From CAZMVU01 sp964569295 (GTDB lineage Bacteria > Hydrogenedentota > Hydrogenedentia > Hydrogenedentales > JAGMZX01), in the NCBI GenBank assembly GCA_964569295.1, contig CAZMVU010000241.1, positions 1-6,687 on the forward strand: a stretch of 6,687 bases of DNA, written 5' to 3'. The notes under the pieces were generated by a model. It was not told where the DNA came from, made no database searches, and saw nothing but the letters and a program-made list of their open reading frames with translations. Positions 1 to 6,586 of the stretch are shown one piece after another. Position 1 is the first letter of the stretch, and each line of letters opens with the position of its first letter. A program made the position numbers and the translations under genes.

Positions 1-2
1 TC

Positions 3-56
3 ACAGGGCTGAAAGCCCGAGCCATAGGTTTTTATGGCGCGCGCTTTCAGCGCTGT
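3..56. repeat. Imperfect 24-bp inverted repeat with nested mini-hairpins (REP/MITE-like)
   Basis: The arms at 3-26 and 33-56 are reverse complements at 21 of 24 positions, with a 6-base loop (27-32). Each arm also folds on its own: GGGCT-GAA-AGCCC at 6-18 and GCGCT-TTC-AGCGC at 41-53. Two of the three arm-to-arm mismatches are a G-C to C-G swap that keeps the mini-hairpin paired. This suggests a structured repeat unit rather than a chance palindrome. No transposase is adjacent. The left edge is close to the window boundary, so the element may extend outward. Calling it REP/MITE-like is inference. Confidence 0.6.
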
Positions 57-75
57 AAAAAACACCCATTCACCA

Positions 76-135
76 CCTGGGCCTGCGGCCCAGGCTGGTA
101 TGGAACCGCACCTTCGGCGCTCCGGAAAGACCGGA
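76..135. repeat. Cluster of short GC hairpins, probable interspersed-repeat remnant
   Basis: An 8-bp perfect stem CCTGGGCC (76-83) / GGCCCAGG (87-94) has a 3-base loop. It is followed by a CC-TTC-GG mini-hairpin near 111-117 and a 5-bp stem TCCGG (121-125) / CCGGA (131-135). Together with the hairpin at 3-56 this makes a dense run of small stems, then the string GGGGACAGAACC starting at 140. I remember similar hairpin clusters and GGGGACAGA strings as interspersed repeats near Y1 (REP-associated) transposases in other bacteria, but no transposase is present here. The identity as a mobile remnant is therefore tentative. Confidence 0.4.
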
Positions 136-607
136 AAATGGGGACAGAACCAAGCGATCCAGCCGTCAAGTGCGGCGTTGTGTTTACGCATCTGCCTACG
201 CATTCAGGCAGGCACGGCCGTGACAGTACGCCTTGGCGAGCGCGTGGACTGTACCTTAGATTACTTACTCATAGCCCCCTCTTACTAATATATAGATAGC
301 TGCCGCCATGCCATCACAGACAGGGCTATTTCGCAAATGGCTCGGGCCGTTTACCCGGCCGTTACCCGGCACGTGACCCTGCACACTGCAAGGCACAAGA
401 CACCCCAAAAACGCCCGCATGAACCCGCGTCCAAACATGCGTTATACTGGGCTCAGGCGTGGGCAAGGCACGCAGCGGAAATGCGAATCATCCCCGTCTT
501 CCGCGCGTTCCCGTCGGCAGTTAGAAGGAAAGAAATCGTGCGGCGGAAGGGCGGTGCCGTGCTTTTCGCCCATCCATATCGTCTTCAAGAACCGGAGAAC
601 CTGCGCC
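136..607. other. Non-coding region upstream of the lipoprotein gene
   Basis: No reading frame here has a convincing ribosome binding site, domain or family resemblance. Visible items are a 6-bp stem CTGCCT (192-197) / AGGCAG (206-211), an imperfect 11-bp tandem repeat of TTACCCGGC (351-359 and 362-370), an AT-rich patch around 286-300, and a promoter candidate at 416-448. The ribosome binding site of the next gene is GGAG at 594-597. I see no RNA gene. Confidence 0.6.
416..448 (+). promoter_or_regulatory. Possible promoter with an overlapping inverted repeat, upstream of the sulfatase-fold gene
   Basis: TATACT at 443-448 is close to the sigma70 -10 consensus. The hexamer one spacer length upstream (about 419-425) is a poor -35. 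An inverted repeat CGCATG (416-421), 14 bases, CATGCG (436-441) covers the -35/spacer region, where a repressor or activator dimer could bind. If used, the promoter would give a leader of roughly 150 nt before the ATG at 608. Single weak boxes like this occur by chance, so the call is tentative. Confidence 0.25.
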
Positions 608-2203
608 ATGAAACACCTCGTGCCCGTCCTGCTGGTGGCGGTTACCAGCGTATTCGCCAGTTGCAGCGGCGGTGCCGATCAGGTCCCTCCGCCCCGCGCG
701 GACCGCACGTTGAAGAATGTGGTGATCGTGCTGGTGGACGCGCTGCGCATGGACCACCTGGGCTACAACGGTTATGAACGCGACACGTCGCCCTTTATCG
801 ATACGCTGGCCAATGAGGGCGTGGTGTTCGATAATGCGCGCACCCAGAGCAGCTACACGGCCGAGGCCGTGGCGGCGCTCTTCTCCGGTATCGGGCCCGG
901 CCCCAACCCCGACGGGACCGGCTGGTATCCCGAACCGCACCCGAATCGGCCGGCCATGCCCGCGCGCTTTAGCAAGGCCGGCTACGAGACCGCCTGCTTC
1001 ACAAACACGCCTGCCCTCACCTTGCCGGGGTTCCTCGACGATTTTCACGAGGCCGAGTGCCTGGTCAAGGATTTCTCCGGCCCGCCCCACACCCGCGAGA
1101 TGACCGATAGGGGCCTCGACTTCGTGCGCCGGAACCGGGGGGCGCCGCATTTGCTTTACCTCCACTACGTGGACCCGCACACGCCGTACAGCCCGCCCGA
1201 AGCGTATGTAGCGCGGCTTGCCGGCGAAGAACGGCCGGCATCGGACGAGCCGCTCAACCTGAGCCAGGATGTACAGGGGCACTACGAGGCGTTGCAGGAC
1301 CGGGGATTCGGCCCGGGCGATCCGCAGTTCGATGACATTGTGCTGCGGTACGATGCGGAGATCGCCTTTATCGACGACGAGGTAAGCCGGCTCATGGCGG
1401 GCCTGCGCGAAATCGGCACACTCGACGATACGCTCGTCGTTTTCCTGGCGGACCATGGCGAGGAGTTTCTCGAGCACGGCTATTTTGAACACGCCTGGAC
1501 CCTCTACGACGAGGTGCTGCGGGTGCCGCTTATCTTCTGGGCCCCGGCGGTGCTCACACCCGAACGGCGCGATGAGGTGGTGTCGTTGGTGGATGTGCTT
1601 CCGACGCTCCACACACTCACGGGGGTGGCGGCGGAGCCGGCGGACTTCACCGGCGCGCCACTGTTCGCAAAAGAAGAAGGGGAGTGGGCTGCGGCCGCGC
1701 CTGATCGGCCGGTCTTCTCGCACCTGCTCATTGAGACGCGCCAGCTCGTACACAGCGTGGTGCATGACGGCATGAAATACTTGGCCGCGCCGCGCCACCT
1801 CGAACCCGTCTGGTGCGATCGGTTCTACCTGGTGCAGCGCCTTTTGCGCAACACCATGCGCGACGGCGCGTGGACGCCCTACGACTACTGGTCGCCGCCG
1901 GAACACGAGGCGCTGTACGACCTCGTTAACGACCCGGATGAAACGAAAAACCTCGTTGATGCCCGGCCGGAGATACTCGAAAAGATGCGCAAGCTCCTTG
2001 CCGAAGAACGTGCCCGCAGCCAACGCCAGCCCGATGCGGAATATGCCGCGGAAGACCCGCTCACCGAGGCGTTCATCCGCCAGTTGATAGCGCGCAAAGC
2101 CAGGCAAAAGGACGCGCCTGGCGAGCCAGGCGATGCAGAAGAACTGCCGGAGGAAGCCACCGACGTGCTCGATGCCCTCGGTTACCTCGGTCCCGATGAC
2201 TGA
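608..2203 (+). CDS. Lipoprotein of the sulfatase/alkaline-phosphatase superfamily, degenerate catalytic motif
   Basis: The 531-residue product is a predicted secreted, lipid-anchored hydrolase. Residues 1-18 form a signal peptide (MKH, then a hydrophobic run) ending FAS-C19, a lipobox-like cleavage site with Phe at -3. The sulfatase fold follows: VDALRMDHLGYNG (metal ligand D44), RDTSPFIDTLANEG (59-71), the nucleophile region SSYTAEAVAALFSG (81-94), LHYVDPH (185-191), ADHGEEFLEHG (281-291, metal ligands D282/H283), H295, LYDLVNDPDETKNL (437-449) and the C-terminal LDALGYLG (521-528) tail common in this subgroup. By spacing to the SG, T84 is the presumed nucleophile. The usual Pro and Ser of T-x-P-S are Glu and Ala, and there is no C/S-x-P-x-R formylglycine motif, so classical sulfatase activity is doubtful; a phosphatase, phosphotransferase or inactive role is possible. 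The ATG at 608 is preferred over the in-frame ATG at 419 because it starts the signal peptide and has GGAG 10 bases upstream. It converges with the next gene. Confidence 0.93.
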   Translation: MKHLVPVLLVAVTSVFASCSGGADQVPPPRADRTLKNVVIVLVDALRMDHLGYNGYERDTSPFIDTLANEGVVFDNARTQSSYTAEAVAALFSGIGPGPNPDGTGWYPEPHPNRPAMPARFSKAGYETACFTNTPALTLPGFLDDFHEAECLVKDFSGPPHTREMTDRGLDFVRRNRGAPHLLYLHYVDPHTPYSPPEAYVARLAGEERPASDEPLNLSQDVQGHYEALQDRGFGPGDPQFDDIVLRYDAEIAFIDDEVSRLMAGLREIGTLDDTLVVFLADHGEEFLEHGYFEHAWTLYDEVLRVPLIFWAPAVLTPERRDEVVSLVDVLPTLHTLTGVAAEPADFTGAPLFAKEEGEWAAAAPDRPVFSHLLIETRQLVHSVVHDGMKYLAAPRHLEPVWCDRFYLVQRLLRNTMRDGAWTPYDYWSPPEHEALYDLVNDPDETKNLVDARPEILEKMRKLLAEERARSQRQPDAEYAAEDPLTEAFIRQLIARKARQKDAPGEPGDAEELPEEATDVLDALGYLGPDD

Positions 2204-2215
2204 CGTGGCCGCCCC

Positions 2216-3877
2216 TTACCGCACGGCGTAGAGTGTGGCGTGTGGGCGATCGAAGATGGGCATGAGCCAGGGGATTGCCTCGGCATTCAGGCCGCCCGCA
2301 CGGCGTTCCTCATCGCCGGCAAGTACGTAGTCCACACCATACCGCCCCACGAGCCAGCGCTTCCATCCGTGGTCGGCCGGGACGTGAAAGAAGCGGTGCA
2401 CCAGTTGGTTTTTCTTGCCGAAATTGGGGGTGAGCATGGCGTGCCCCGTGACCACGCGCACATCGGCGAAGCGCGGGATGACCGCGCCAATGCCGGGGCC
2501 GGTGAGCACGAGGGGCCGGCCAGCCTGAACGCGTGCGCCGGCATGTTGCTCGACCTCGTGAATCGCCGCGATCACGTCCTCGTGCACATAATAACGCCAG
2601 GAAACCTCCGGCCGTTCGCGGTGGAGATCGCGGAAGAAGTTGGCGTACACATACACCGTACTCGGCATGGCTGCGAGAAGCAGCACCGCCGCCAAAAGCC
2701 GGATTCGCCCGGGCGTGAACAGGCGTTGTGCAAGGGCGGGCCGCCAATGGGACACCGCATCGCGCAGGGCCGGCCAGGCCCCAAGAATCACCGCGAGGGG
2801 CGGCACGATGGTGAATGCATAGAACGCCGACTCGTGCCCGACCGGGTAATAGGGGTAGGCGTTTGCCAGCAGATATGCTGTGAACAGCCACAATCCCAGA
2901 AAAATCGCCGGCGGTGAGGCTGCCCGTATTGCTGCTGGCCGGAACCCGCGCAGCACGAAATATGCGCACGTGACCGCGAAGGGCCAGCCCAGCCACAGCA
3001 CGATCTCGAGCAGGAACCGGCTCGGTTGCCGCCAGCCTTCCATGCCCAGCGTGTTTTCGTGGGCCATGTACGCATAGTAGACTGCGGCTGGCAAGACAAT
3101 GGCGCCGGCGATGGCATAGTTGCCGATCCGCCGCCATGACCAGTATCCGCCGCGCAGGTTGAGCAACAGGGGGAAGGCCGCATAGATGAGGTAGGTCTCG
3201 GGGATCGGGAAAGGACGGATGACCGCGTGAGCGAGCGCACACACGCCGCTCAACACGAACCAGCGGCGCCGGTCCGTGCGCTCGCCGGTCAGCATGAAGC
3301 CATAAGTCAGCGCGGCAAACATACAGGCCCGAATAAAATGCGGCTTGTTGACAAGGTAGCCGGGCGTGCATACGCCCAAAAGGTCCAGCGGGATCGGGAG
3401 GCCGAGTCCGCCCGCACGGTTCACGCACCACACTATCCAGCCGAGTCCGGAGCCGAGCGTGATCAGCAGCAGGACATAGCGCCGGGCCCCCACCGAAGCC
3501 AGGCACAAAGAGACCAGGAAATACACCGCGCACATATACCCCACCACCGTGGCCACGCGCCAGATATGAAACATGGCGGGCAGCGACAGCCCGGTCCAGG
3601 CGGCCGACTTGCCAAACAGCCACCACTCGAGGTTGAAGTAGGTTTGCGGCGTGGGGGACGGTGTGTACAGGTTCTGCATGAGGTGGCCGCCGTCCTGTAC
3701 CTGACGTGCGAACATGAAATAGCCTTGCGCTCCCGTCGTGCCACGCCCGACCACATCCATGAACCGCTGATCGGGCGGGGCCGTGGCGTAGCCGTAGATA
3801 TACGGGAGGCTGCCCACGACAATGAATGCCGCCGCCAGCAGCAGGGGAAACGCATATTCACGCAGTTGCTGTTGCAC
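2216..3877 (-). CDS. Polytopic membrane protein, probable GT-C-fold glycosyltransferase
   Basis: The 553-residue product has about 11 hydrophobic helices (roughly 9-29, 101-127, 133-151, 180-196, 205-221, 226-240, 252-270, 288-309, 323-341, 350-368, 392-413) followed by a soluble domain (414-553). The large loop after helix 1 (30-100), with D36, D41 and the FARQVQDGG and YFNLEWWLFGK segments, and a C-terminal domain with GHAMLTPNFGKK (478-489), YGVDYVLAGDEER (513-525) and a final LYAVR, resemble lipid-linked-sugar GT-C transferases of the PMT/ArnT type. In these the catalytic acid sits in the first periplasmic loop; which Asp serves here is uncertain. Donor and acceptor are unknown. The start is GTG at 3877, with AGGT 8 bases upstream on the minus strand and an in-frame stop 15 bases further upstream. 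The next in-frame Met (residue 40) would lose helix 1. The stop lies 12 bases from that of the convergent lipoprotein gene. A non-enzymatic membrane protein is the alternative. Confidence 0.9.
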   Translation of the reverse strand: MQQQLREYAFPLLLAAAFIVVGSLPYIYGYATAPPDQRFMDVVGRGTTGAQGYFMFARQVQDGGHLMQNLYTPSPTPQTYFNLEWWLFGKSAAWTGLSLPAMFHIWRVATVVGYMCAVYFLVSLCLASVGARRYVLLLITLGSGLGWIVWCVNRAGGLGLPIPLDLLGVCTPGYLVNKPHFIRACMFAALTYGFMLTGERTDRRRWFVLSGVCALAHAVIRPFPIPETYLIYAAFPLLLNLRGGYWSWRRIGNYAIAGAIVLPAAVYYAYMAHENTLGMEGWRQPSRFLLEIVLWLGWPFAVTCAYFVLRGFRPAAIRAASPPAIFLGLWLFTAYLLANAYPYYPVGHESAFYAFTIVPPLAVILGAWPALRDAVSHWRPALAQRLFTPGRIRLLAAVLLLAAMPSTVYVYANFFRDLHRERPEVSWRYYVHEDVIAAIHEVEQHAGARVQAGRPLVLTGPGIGAVIPRFADVRVVTGHAMLTPNFGKKNQLVHRFFHVPADHGWKRWLVGRYGVDYVLAGDEERRAGGLNAEAIPWLMPIFDRPHATLYAVR

Positions 3878-4022
3878 GCGGAAGGACCTACTTCACGTTT
3901 GGCCAGTCTTCTACGGCTGATCGAGCCATGCTCACTATAGGGACTCCAGGATCAAGACCGGCCACAGTGCCTCATGCCTTTTGTCTGCGCGCATTCTACG
4001 CGATCGCCCCCACCAAGGACTA

Positions 4023-4113
4023 GGGGCACGGCCAGAACGGCTACTTCCTTTCTTCGAGCCCGATACAAACCCATACCGCCGCACAAGAAAAGACGTCTTT
4101 CTGGCCGTGCCCC
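4023..4113. repeat. 15-bp perfect inverted repeat enclosing a 12-bp palindrome
   Basis: GGGGCACGGCCAGAA at 4023-4037 is the exact reverse complement of 4099-4113, separated by 61 bases. Directly abutting (and sharing two bases with) the right arm is the 12-bp palindrome AAAGACGTCTTT (4089-4100). A third related copy, TTTCTGGCCG at 4128-4137, repeats 4098-4107 exactly 30 bases downstream, so the left arm could pair alternatively with it (12 of 15 over the extended match). It may be a protein-binding array or an RNA switch-like structure; function unknown. Confidence 0.6.
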
Positions 4114-4150
4114 GCGTACAACCGGGGTTTCTGGCCGCACTCCTAGGCTG

Positions 4151-4188
4151 TAGTTTTGCGGTTATGCGGCCGCATAACCGCAAAACTA
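4151..4188. repeat. Perfect 38-bp palindrome with no spacer
   Basis: The half-site TAGTTTTGCGGTTATGCGG (4151-4169) is followed at once by its exact reverse complement (4170-4188), with GCGGCCGC at the centre. After one mismatch (4150/4189) two more pairs extend it to 4148-4191. It is not an intrinsic terminator: the T-run lies in the 5' arm and no U-tract follows the stem in either direction. It ends 5 bases upstream of the putative symporter -35 box. It could be a cruciform-forming site, a multi-site operator or an inserted palindromic repeat. Confidence 0.85.
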
Positions 4189-4193
4189 GAGGC

Positions 4194-4222
4194 TGGCACA
4201 AGTGCGCCTCCTCTGCTACACT
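4194..4222 (+). promoter_or_regulatory. Possible extended -10 promoter for the symporter gene
   Basis: TACACT at 4217-4222 is preceded by TGC (4214-4216), giving an extended -10 element. TGGCAC at 4194-4199 lies 17 bases upstream in the -35 position but matches TTGACA poorly. Transcription would start near 4229, giving a leader of about 60 nt. The position between the 38-bp palindrome and the strong ribosome binding site fits a promoter. The TGGCAC box is not a sigma54 promoter, because no GC doublet is at the required spacing. Confidence 0.35.
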
Positions 4223-4277
4223 TGCGCGCCATGGGGATTCATTAGCGGGCAATTCGCTGGTGCGAACAGCGCACGCC

Positions 4278-4284
4278 AGGAGGG
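4278..4284 (+). promoter_or_regulatory. Strong Shine-Dalgarno of the symporter gene
   Basis: AGGAGGG at 4278-4284 sits 4-5 bases before the ATG at 4289. It decides the start in favour of 4289 over the in-frame GTG at 4202, which would add 29 unconserved residues and would overlap the presumed promoter. Confidence 0.85.
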
Positions 4285-4288
4285 TCGC

Positions 4289-6268
4289 ATGGAACAGTTG
4301 GGCTATTTCGACTACGGGGTTATCGTCGCCTATATGCTCTTGGTGCTCTTCATCGGGCAGTTGCTGCGGCGCAAGGCGGCGGGCAGCCTCGAGGACTACT
4401 TCCTCGGCGGGCGCAAGCTCCCCTGGTACCTGCTGGGCAGTTCGGGCATGTCGGCCTGGTTCGACGTGACCGGCACGATGATTATCACCTCGTTCCTCTT
4501 CATGATGGGCCCGCGCGGGCTGTTTATCGAGTTCCGCGGCGGCGCCTGCCTCATCCTTGCGTTTCTCCTGTGCTACACGGGCAAATGGCACCGGCGCTCG
4601 GGATGCATGACCGGCGCGGAGTGGATGATCTTCCGGTTCGGCCGCGGGGCCGATGCCGAGTCCGCGCGTCTGCTGAACGCCTTGACAACGCAAATTCTCA
4701 CTATCGGCATGATTGCCTACCTCGTGCGCGGCATGGGGCTTTTCCTCTCGATGTTCTTCCCCTACACACCCAGTCAGTGCGCCCTGGTGCTCATCGCCAT
4801 TGCGGTGACGTACACCATGGCCTCGGGCTTCTACGGCGTCGTGGTCACGGATCTGCTGCAAACCACCGTGGTCTTCATATCCGCGCTCGTGATCAGCATC
4901 GCTGCGTACAACATGATCCCGGACAACGACGCCCTCAACGAAATTGCCCGGGAAGTAACCACAGTCGACCAATGGATCAATTCGTTCCCGACCTGGCATG
5001 TAAACATGCCCGAGGATTACAACCCCTACGAATTGCTCATGGTCTTCGCCCTGTTCTACCTTTTGCGCAATGTGGTCGGCGGCCTCGGCTCGGGAGCGGA
5101 CCCGAAGTACTTTGCGGCGCGATCGGATCGCGAGGCGGGGCTGCTGTCTCTCATGATAAGCCTGCTTATCATGATCCGCTGGCCCATGATGATGGGGCTG
5201 GCCGTGCTCGGGCTCATCTTTGTGCAAAAAGCGTACCCGGATCCCAACGTGGTCGCGGAGGTCGCGGTACTTATCAAGGCGCATTATCCGGATGTGGCCC
5301 AAAGCGGCTGGCATGACCTCACAGCCGCGATCATGAACGGTCCGACCGAGCAAGCACCGGCGCTCGTCGCCGGGTTGCAGCGGTTGCTGGGCGAGGACTG
5401 GGTCGGCAAGCTGCCGCTGGTCGGCTTTCACGGCACGATCGATCCCGAGCGGATTCTGCCGGGGGTTATCTCCGTGTGGGTGCCGCTCGGCCTGAAGGGC
5501 CTGGTCCTCGTATCGTGCGTGGCGGCGTCCATGTCGACCTTCGACTCGACGCTCAATATGTCGGCCGGCTTCTTCATACGCGACATTTACCAGCGCTGGA
5601 TCCGCCGGGGGGCGGGTAACCGCGAGCTCATATACGCCAGCTACGCCGTGACCCTGGCGCTGGCGATCGTCGGCTACGTTATGGGCGTCGGGGTGAAAAA
5701 TATCAACCACATCTGGGGTTGGATCATCATGGGGATCGGCACGGGGATGACCGTGCCCAATATGCTCCGGCTCTACTGGTGGCGCATGAACGGCTGGGGG
5801 GTGGCCTTCGGCCTGGCCGTGGGCGGCGCCGGCGCGGTCATCCAGCGGCTCGTGGCGCCCGATATGGACGAGCGGGTGCAGTTCGCTATCATGATCGCGC
5901 TGCCGTTCATCGCCACGGTCATCGGCTGTTTCATTACCCGCCCCACAGCAAACGACACGCTGGTTACCTTCTACCGCAAGACACGTCCGTGGGGTTTTTG
6001 GGGACCGATTGCCGCGCAGGTGCCCGAGGAGGAGCGCCGTTCGATACGCCAGGAGAACACCTTCGACCTCATCGCCATCCCCTTTGCGCTCATCTACCAG
6101 GTGACCCTGTTTATGCTGCCCATGCAGGCGGTCATCCACTCGTGGCGGCAATTCTGGATGACCGTGCCCGTGTTCCTCTTCGGTTGCGCCGGGTTGTATT
6201 TCTTCTGGTACCGCAACCTCAAGGCCCATGAACAGGGACCGGTCGAGCCGTTCCAATCGAATGTGTAG
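4289..6268 (+). CDS. Sodium:solute symporter, SSS family (long form)
   Basis: The 659-residue inner-membrane transporter is expected to couple Na+ entry to uptake of an organic solute; the substrate cannot be read from the sequence. Family features in order: helix 1 (8-26), SLEDYFLGGRKLPW (33-46), first core helix SSGMSAWFDVTGTM (51-64), TGAEWMIFRFGRG (108-120), MASGFYGVVVTDLLQ (177-191), and AASMSTFDSTLNMSAGFFIRD (412-432). In the last, S416/T417 align with E. coli PutP Ser340/Thr341 of the sodium site. The RDIYQRW segment and the helix pair 447-494 follow as in PutP. About 15 hydrophobic segments are visible, including two extra C-terminal helices (592-613, 622-640). A loop of about 80 residues (313-393) between core helices makes it longer than PutP (about 500 residues), closer in size to SGLT-like members. 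The ATG at 4289 has a strong Shine-Dalgarno. The gene appears monocistronic and divergent from the GT-C-like gene. Confidence 0.95.
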   Translation: MEQLGYFDYGVIVAYMLLVLFIGQLLRRKAAGSLEDYFLGGRKLPWYLLGSSGMSAWFDVTGTMIITSFLFMMGPRGLFIEFRGGACLILAFLLCYTGKWHRRSGCMTGAEWMIFRFGRGADAESARLLNALTTQILTIGMIAYLVRGMGLFLSMFFPYTPSQCALVLIAIAVTYTMASGFYGVVVTDLLQTTVVFISALVISIAAYNMIPDNDALNEIAREVTTVDQWINSFPTWHVNMPEDYNPYELLMVFALFYLLRNVVGGLGSGADPKYFAARSDREAGLLSLMISLLIMIRWPMMMGLAVLGLIFVQKAYPDPNVVAEVAVLIKAHYPDVAQSGWHDLTAAIMNGPTEQAPALVAGLQRLLGEDWVGKLPLVGFHGTIDPERILPGVISVWVPLGLKGLVLVSCVAASMSTFDSTLNMSAGFFIRDIYQRWIRRGAGNRELIYASYAVTLALAIVGYVMGVGVKNINHIWGWIIMGIGTGMTVPNMLRLYWWRMNGWGVAFGLAVGGAGAVIQRLVAPDMDERVQFAIMIALPFIATVIGCFITRPTANDTLVTFYRKTRPWGFWGPIAAQVPEEERRSIRQENTFDLIAIPFALIYQVTLFMLPMQAVIHSWRQFWMTVPVFLFGCAGLYFFWYRNLKAHEQGPVEPFQSNV

Positions 6269-6586
6269 CACCCAACACGGGCTTTCCCCACAACCCAAGG
6301 CACAGCGATTCTTGGGAGGGCGCGCCGAAACTGCGGTGCTTACAGAATTACCGGTACGCGGAATGAATGCGCAGTGGGTATGGCTCTACATGGCGTGCTC
6401 CGTGCCTGCTGCGAAGGTGTTCGACGGCGCCGCCGGAAGGCGCATTGCCGGCATCTTCCGGCGGCGCGCACTTGCTTCGTAAGCATGAGGTACCTTGCGC
6501 TACGGCACTGGGCCGGATATCTCACCGCCCCCGAAACCATCGGGCGTCTTCCTTCGGAACAAGAGGGCGGAATCGTCGGAATACGC
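6269..6586. other. Non-coding region downstream of the symporter gene
   Basis: No supported gene. Short open frames here lack ribosome binding sites and any recognisable family. Visible structures are the 13-bp stem-loop at 6427-6467 and smaller hairpins GCTT-CGT-AAGC (6474-6484) and TTCC-TTC-GGAA (6549-6559). No stem followed by a T-tract marks a clear intrinsic terminator for the symporter transcript. Confidence 0.55.
6427..6467. repeat. 13-bp perfect GC-rich inverted repeat (stem-loop)
   Basis: GCGCCGCCGGAAG (6427-6439) is the exact reverse complement of 6455-6467, with a 15-base loop that itself contains the palindrome TGCCGGCA (6446-6453). It lies about 160 bases after the symporter stop. 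It could stabilise the 3' end of the transcript or be a REP-type element. The absence of a following T-run argues against a classical intrinsic terminator. Confidence 0.6.

Larger units (their letters stand above)
3878..4288. promoter_or_regulatory. Divergent intergenic region between the GT-C-like gene and the symporter gene
   Basis: This 411-base region separates two divergently transcribed genes and should hold both promoters. For the minus-strand gene, TATAGT (complement of 3934-3939) and TAGAAT (complement of 3993-3998) are -10-like, but neither has a good -35. For the symporter a better candidate lies at 4194-4222. The middle is occupied by an inverted repeat (4023-4113), a further TTTCTGGCCG copy at 4128-4137 and a perfect palindrome (4151-4188). 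No convincing small gene is present. Confidence 0.6.

Noticed and set aside
34..288. 84-codon open frame at the left end.
   Set aside because: It runs through the hairpin cluster, has no ribosome binding site and its peptide is simply the translation of the repeat.
419..607. Upstream in-frame ATG that would extend the lipoprotein by 63 residues.
   Set aside because: The extension would bury the signal peptide and lipobox, lacks a good ribosome binding site and shows no domain.
521..2107. 528-codon open frame antisense to the lipoprotein gene.
   Set aside because: High-GC shadow of the conserved sulfatase-fold frame; the product is Arg/His-rich with no recognisable motif.
3931..3943. CTCACTATAGGGA matches 13 bases of the T7 RNA polymerase promoter.
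   Set aside because: The upstream recognition half (-17 to -10) matches only about one position, and no vector sequence or phage gene is near. Most likely coincidence, though vector contamination could be checked by looking for flanking cloning sites.
4194..4209. TGGCAC box as a sigma54 promoter.
   Set aside because: The GG to GC spacing is wrong by one base and the TTGC -12 element is absent.
4202..4288. GTG start giving a 29-residue N-terminal extension of the symporter.
   Set aside because: The ATG at 4289 has AGGAGGG directly upstream and begins just before helix 1, as in relatives.
3935..6298. 787-codon open frame antisense to the symporter gene and intergenic region.
   Set aside because: It reads through the palindromes and opposite the strongly conserved SSS motifs; His/Asp/Arg-rich low-complexity product typical of a GC shadow frame.
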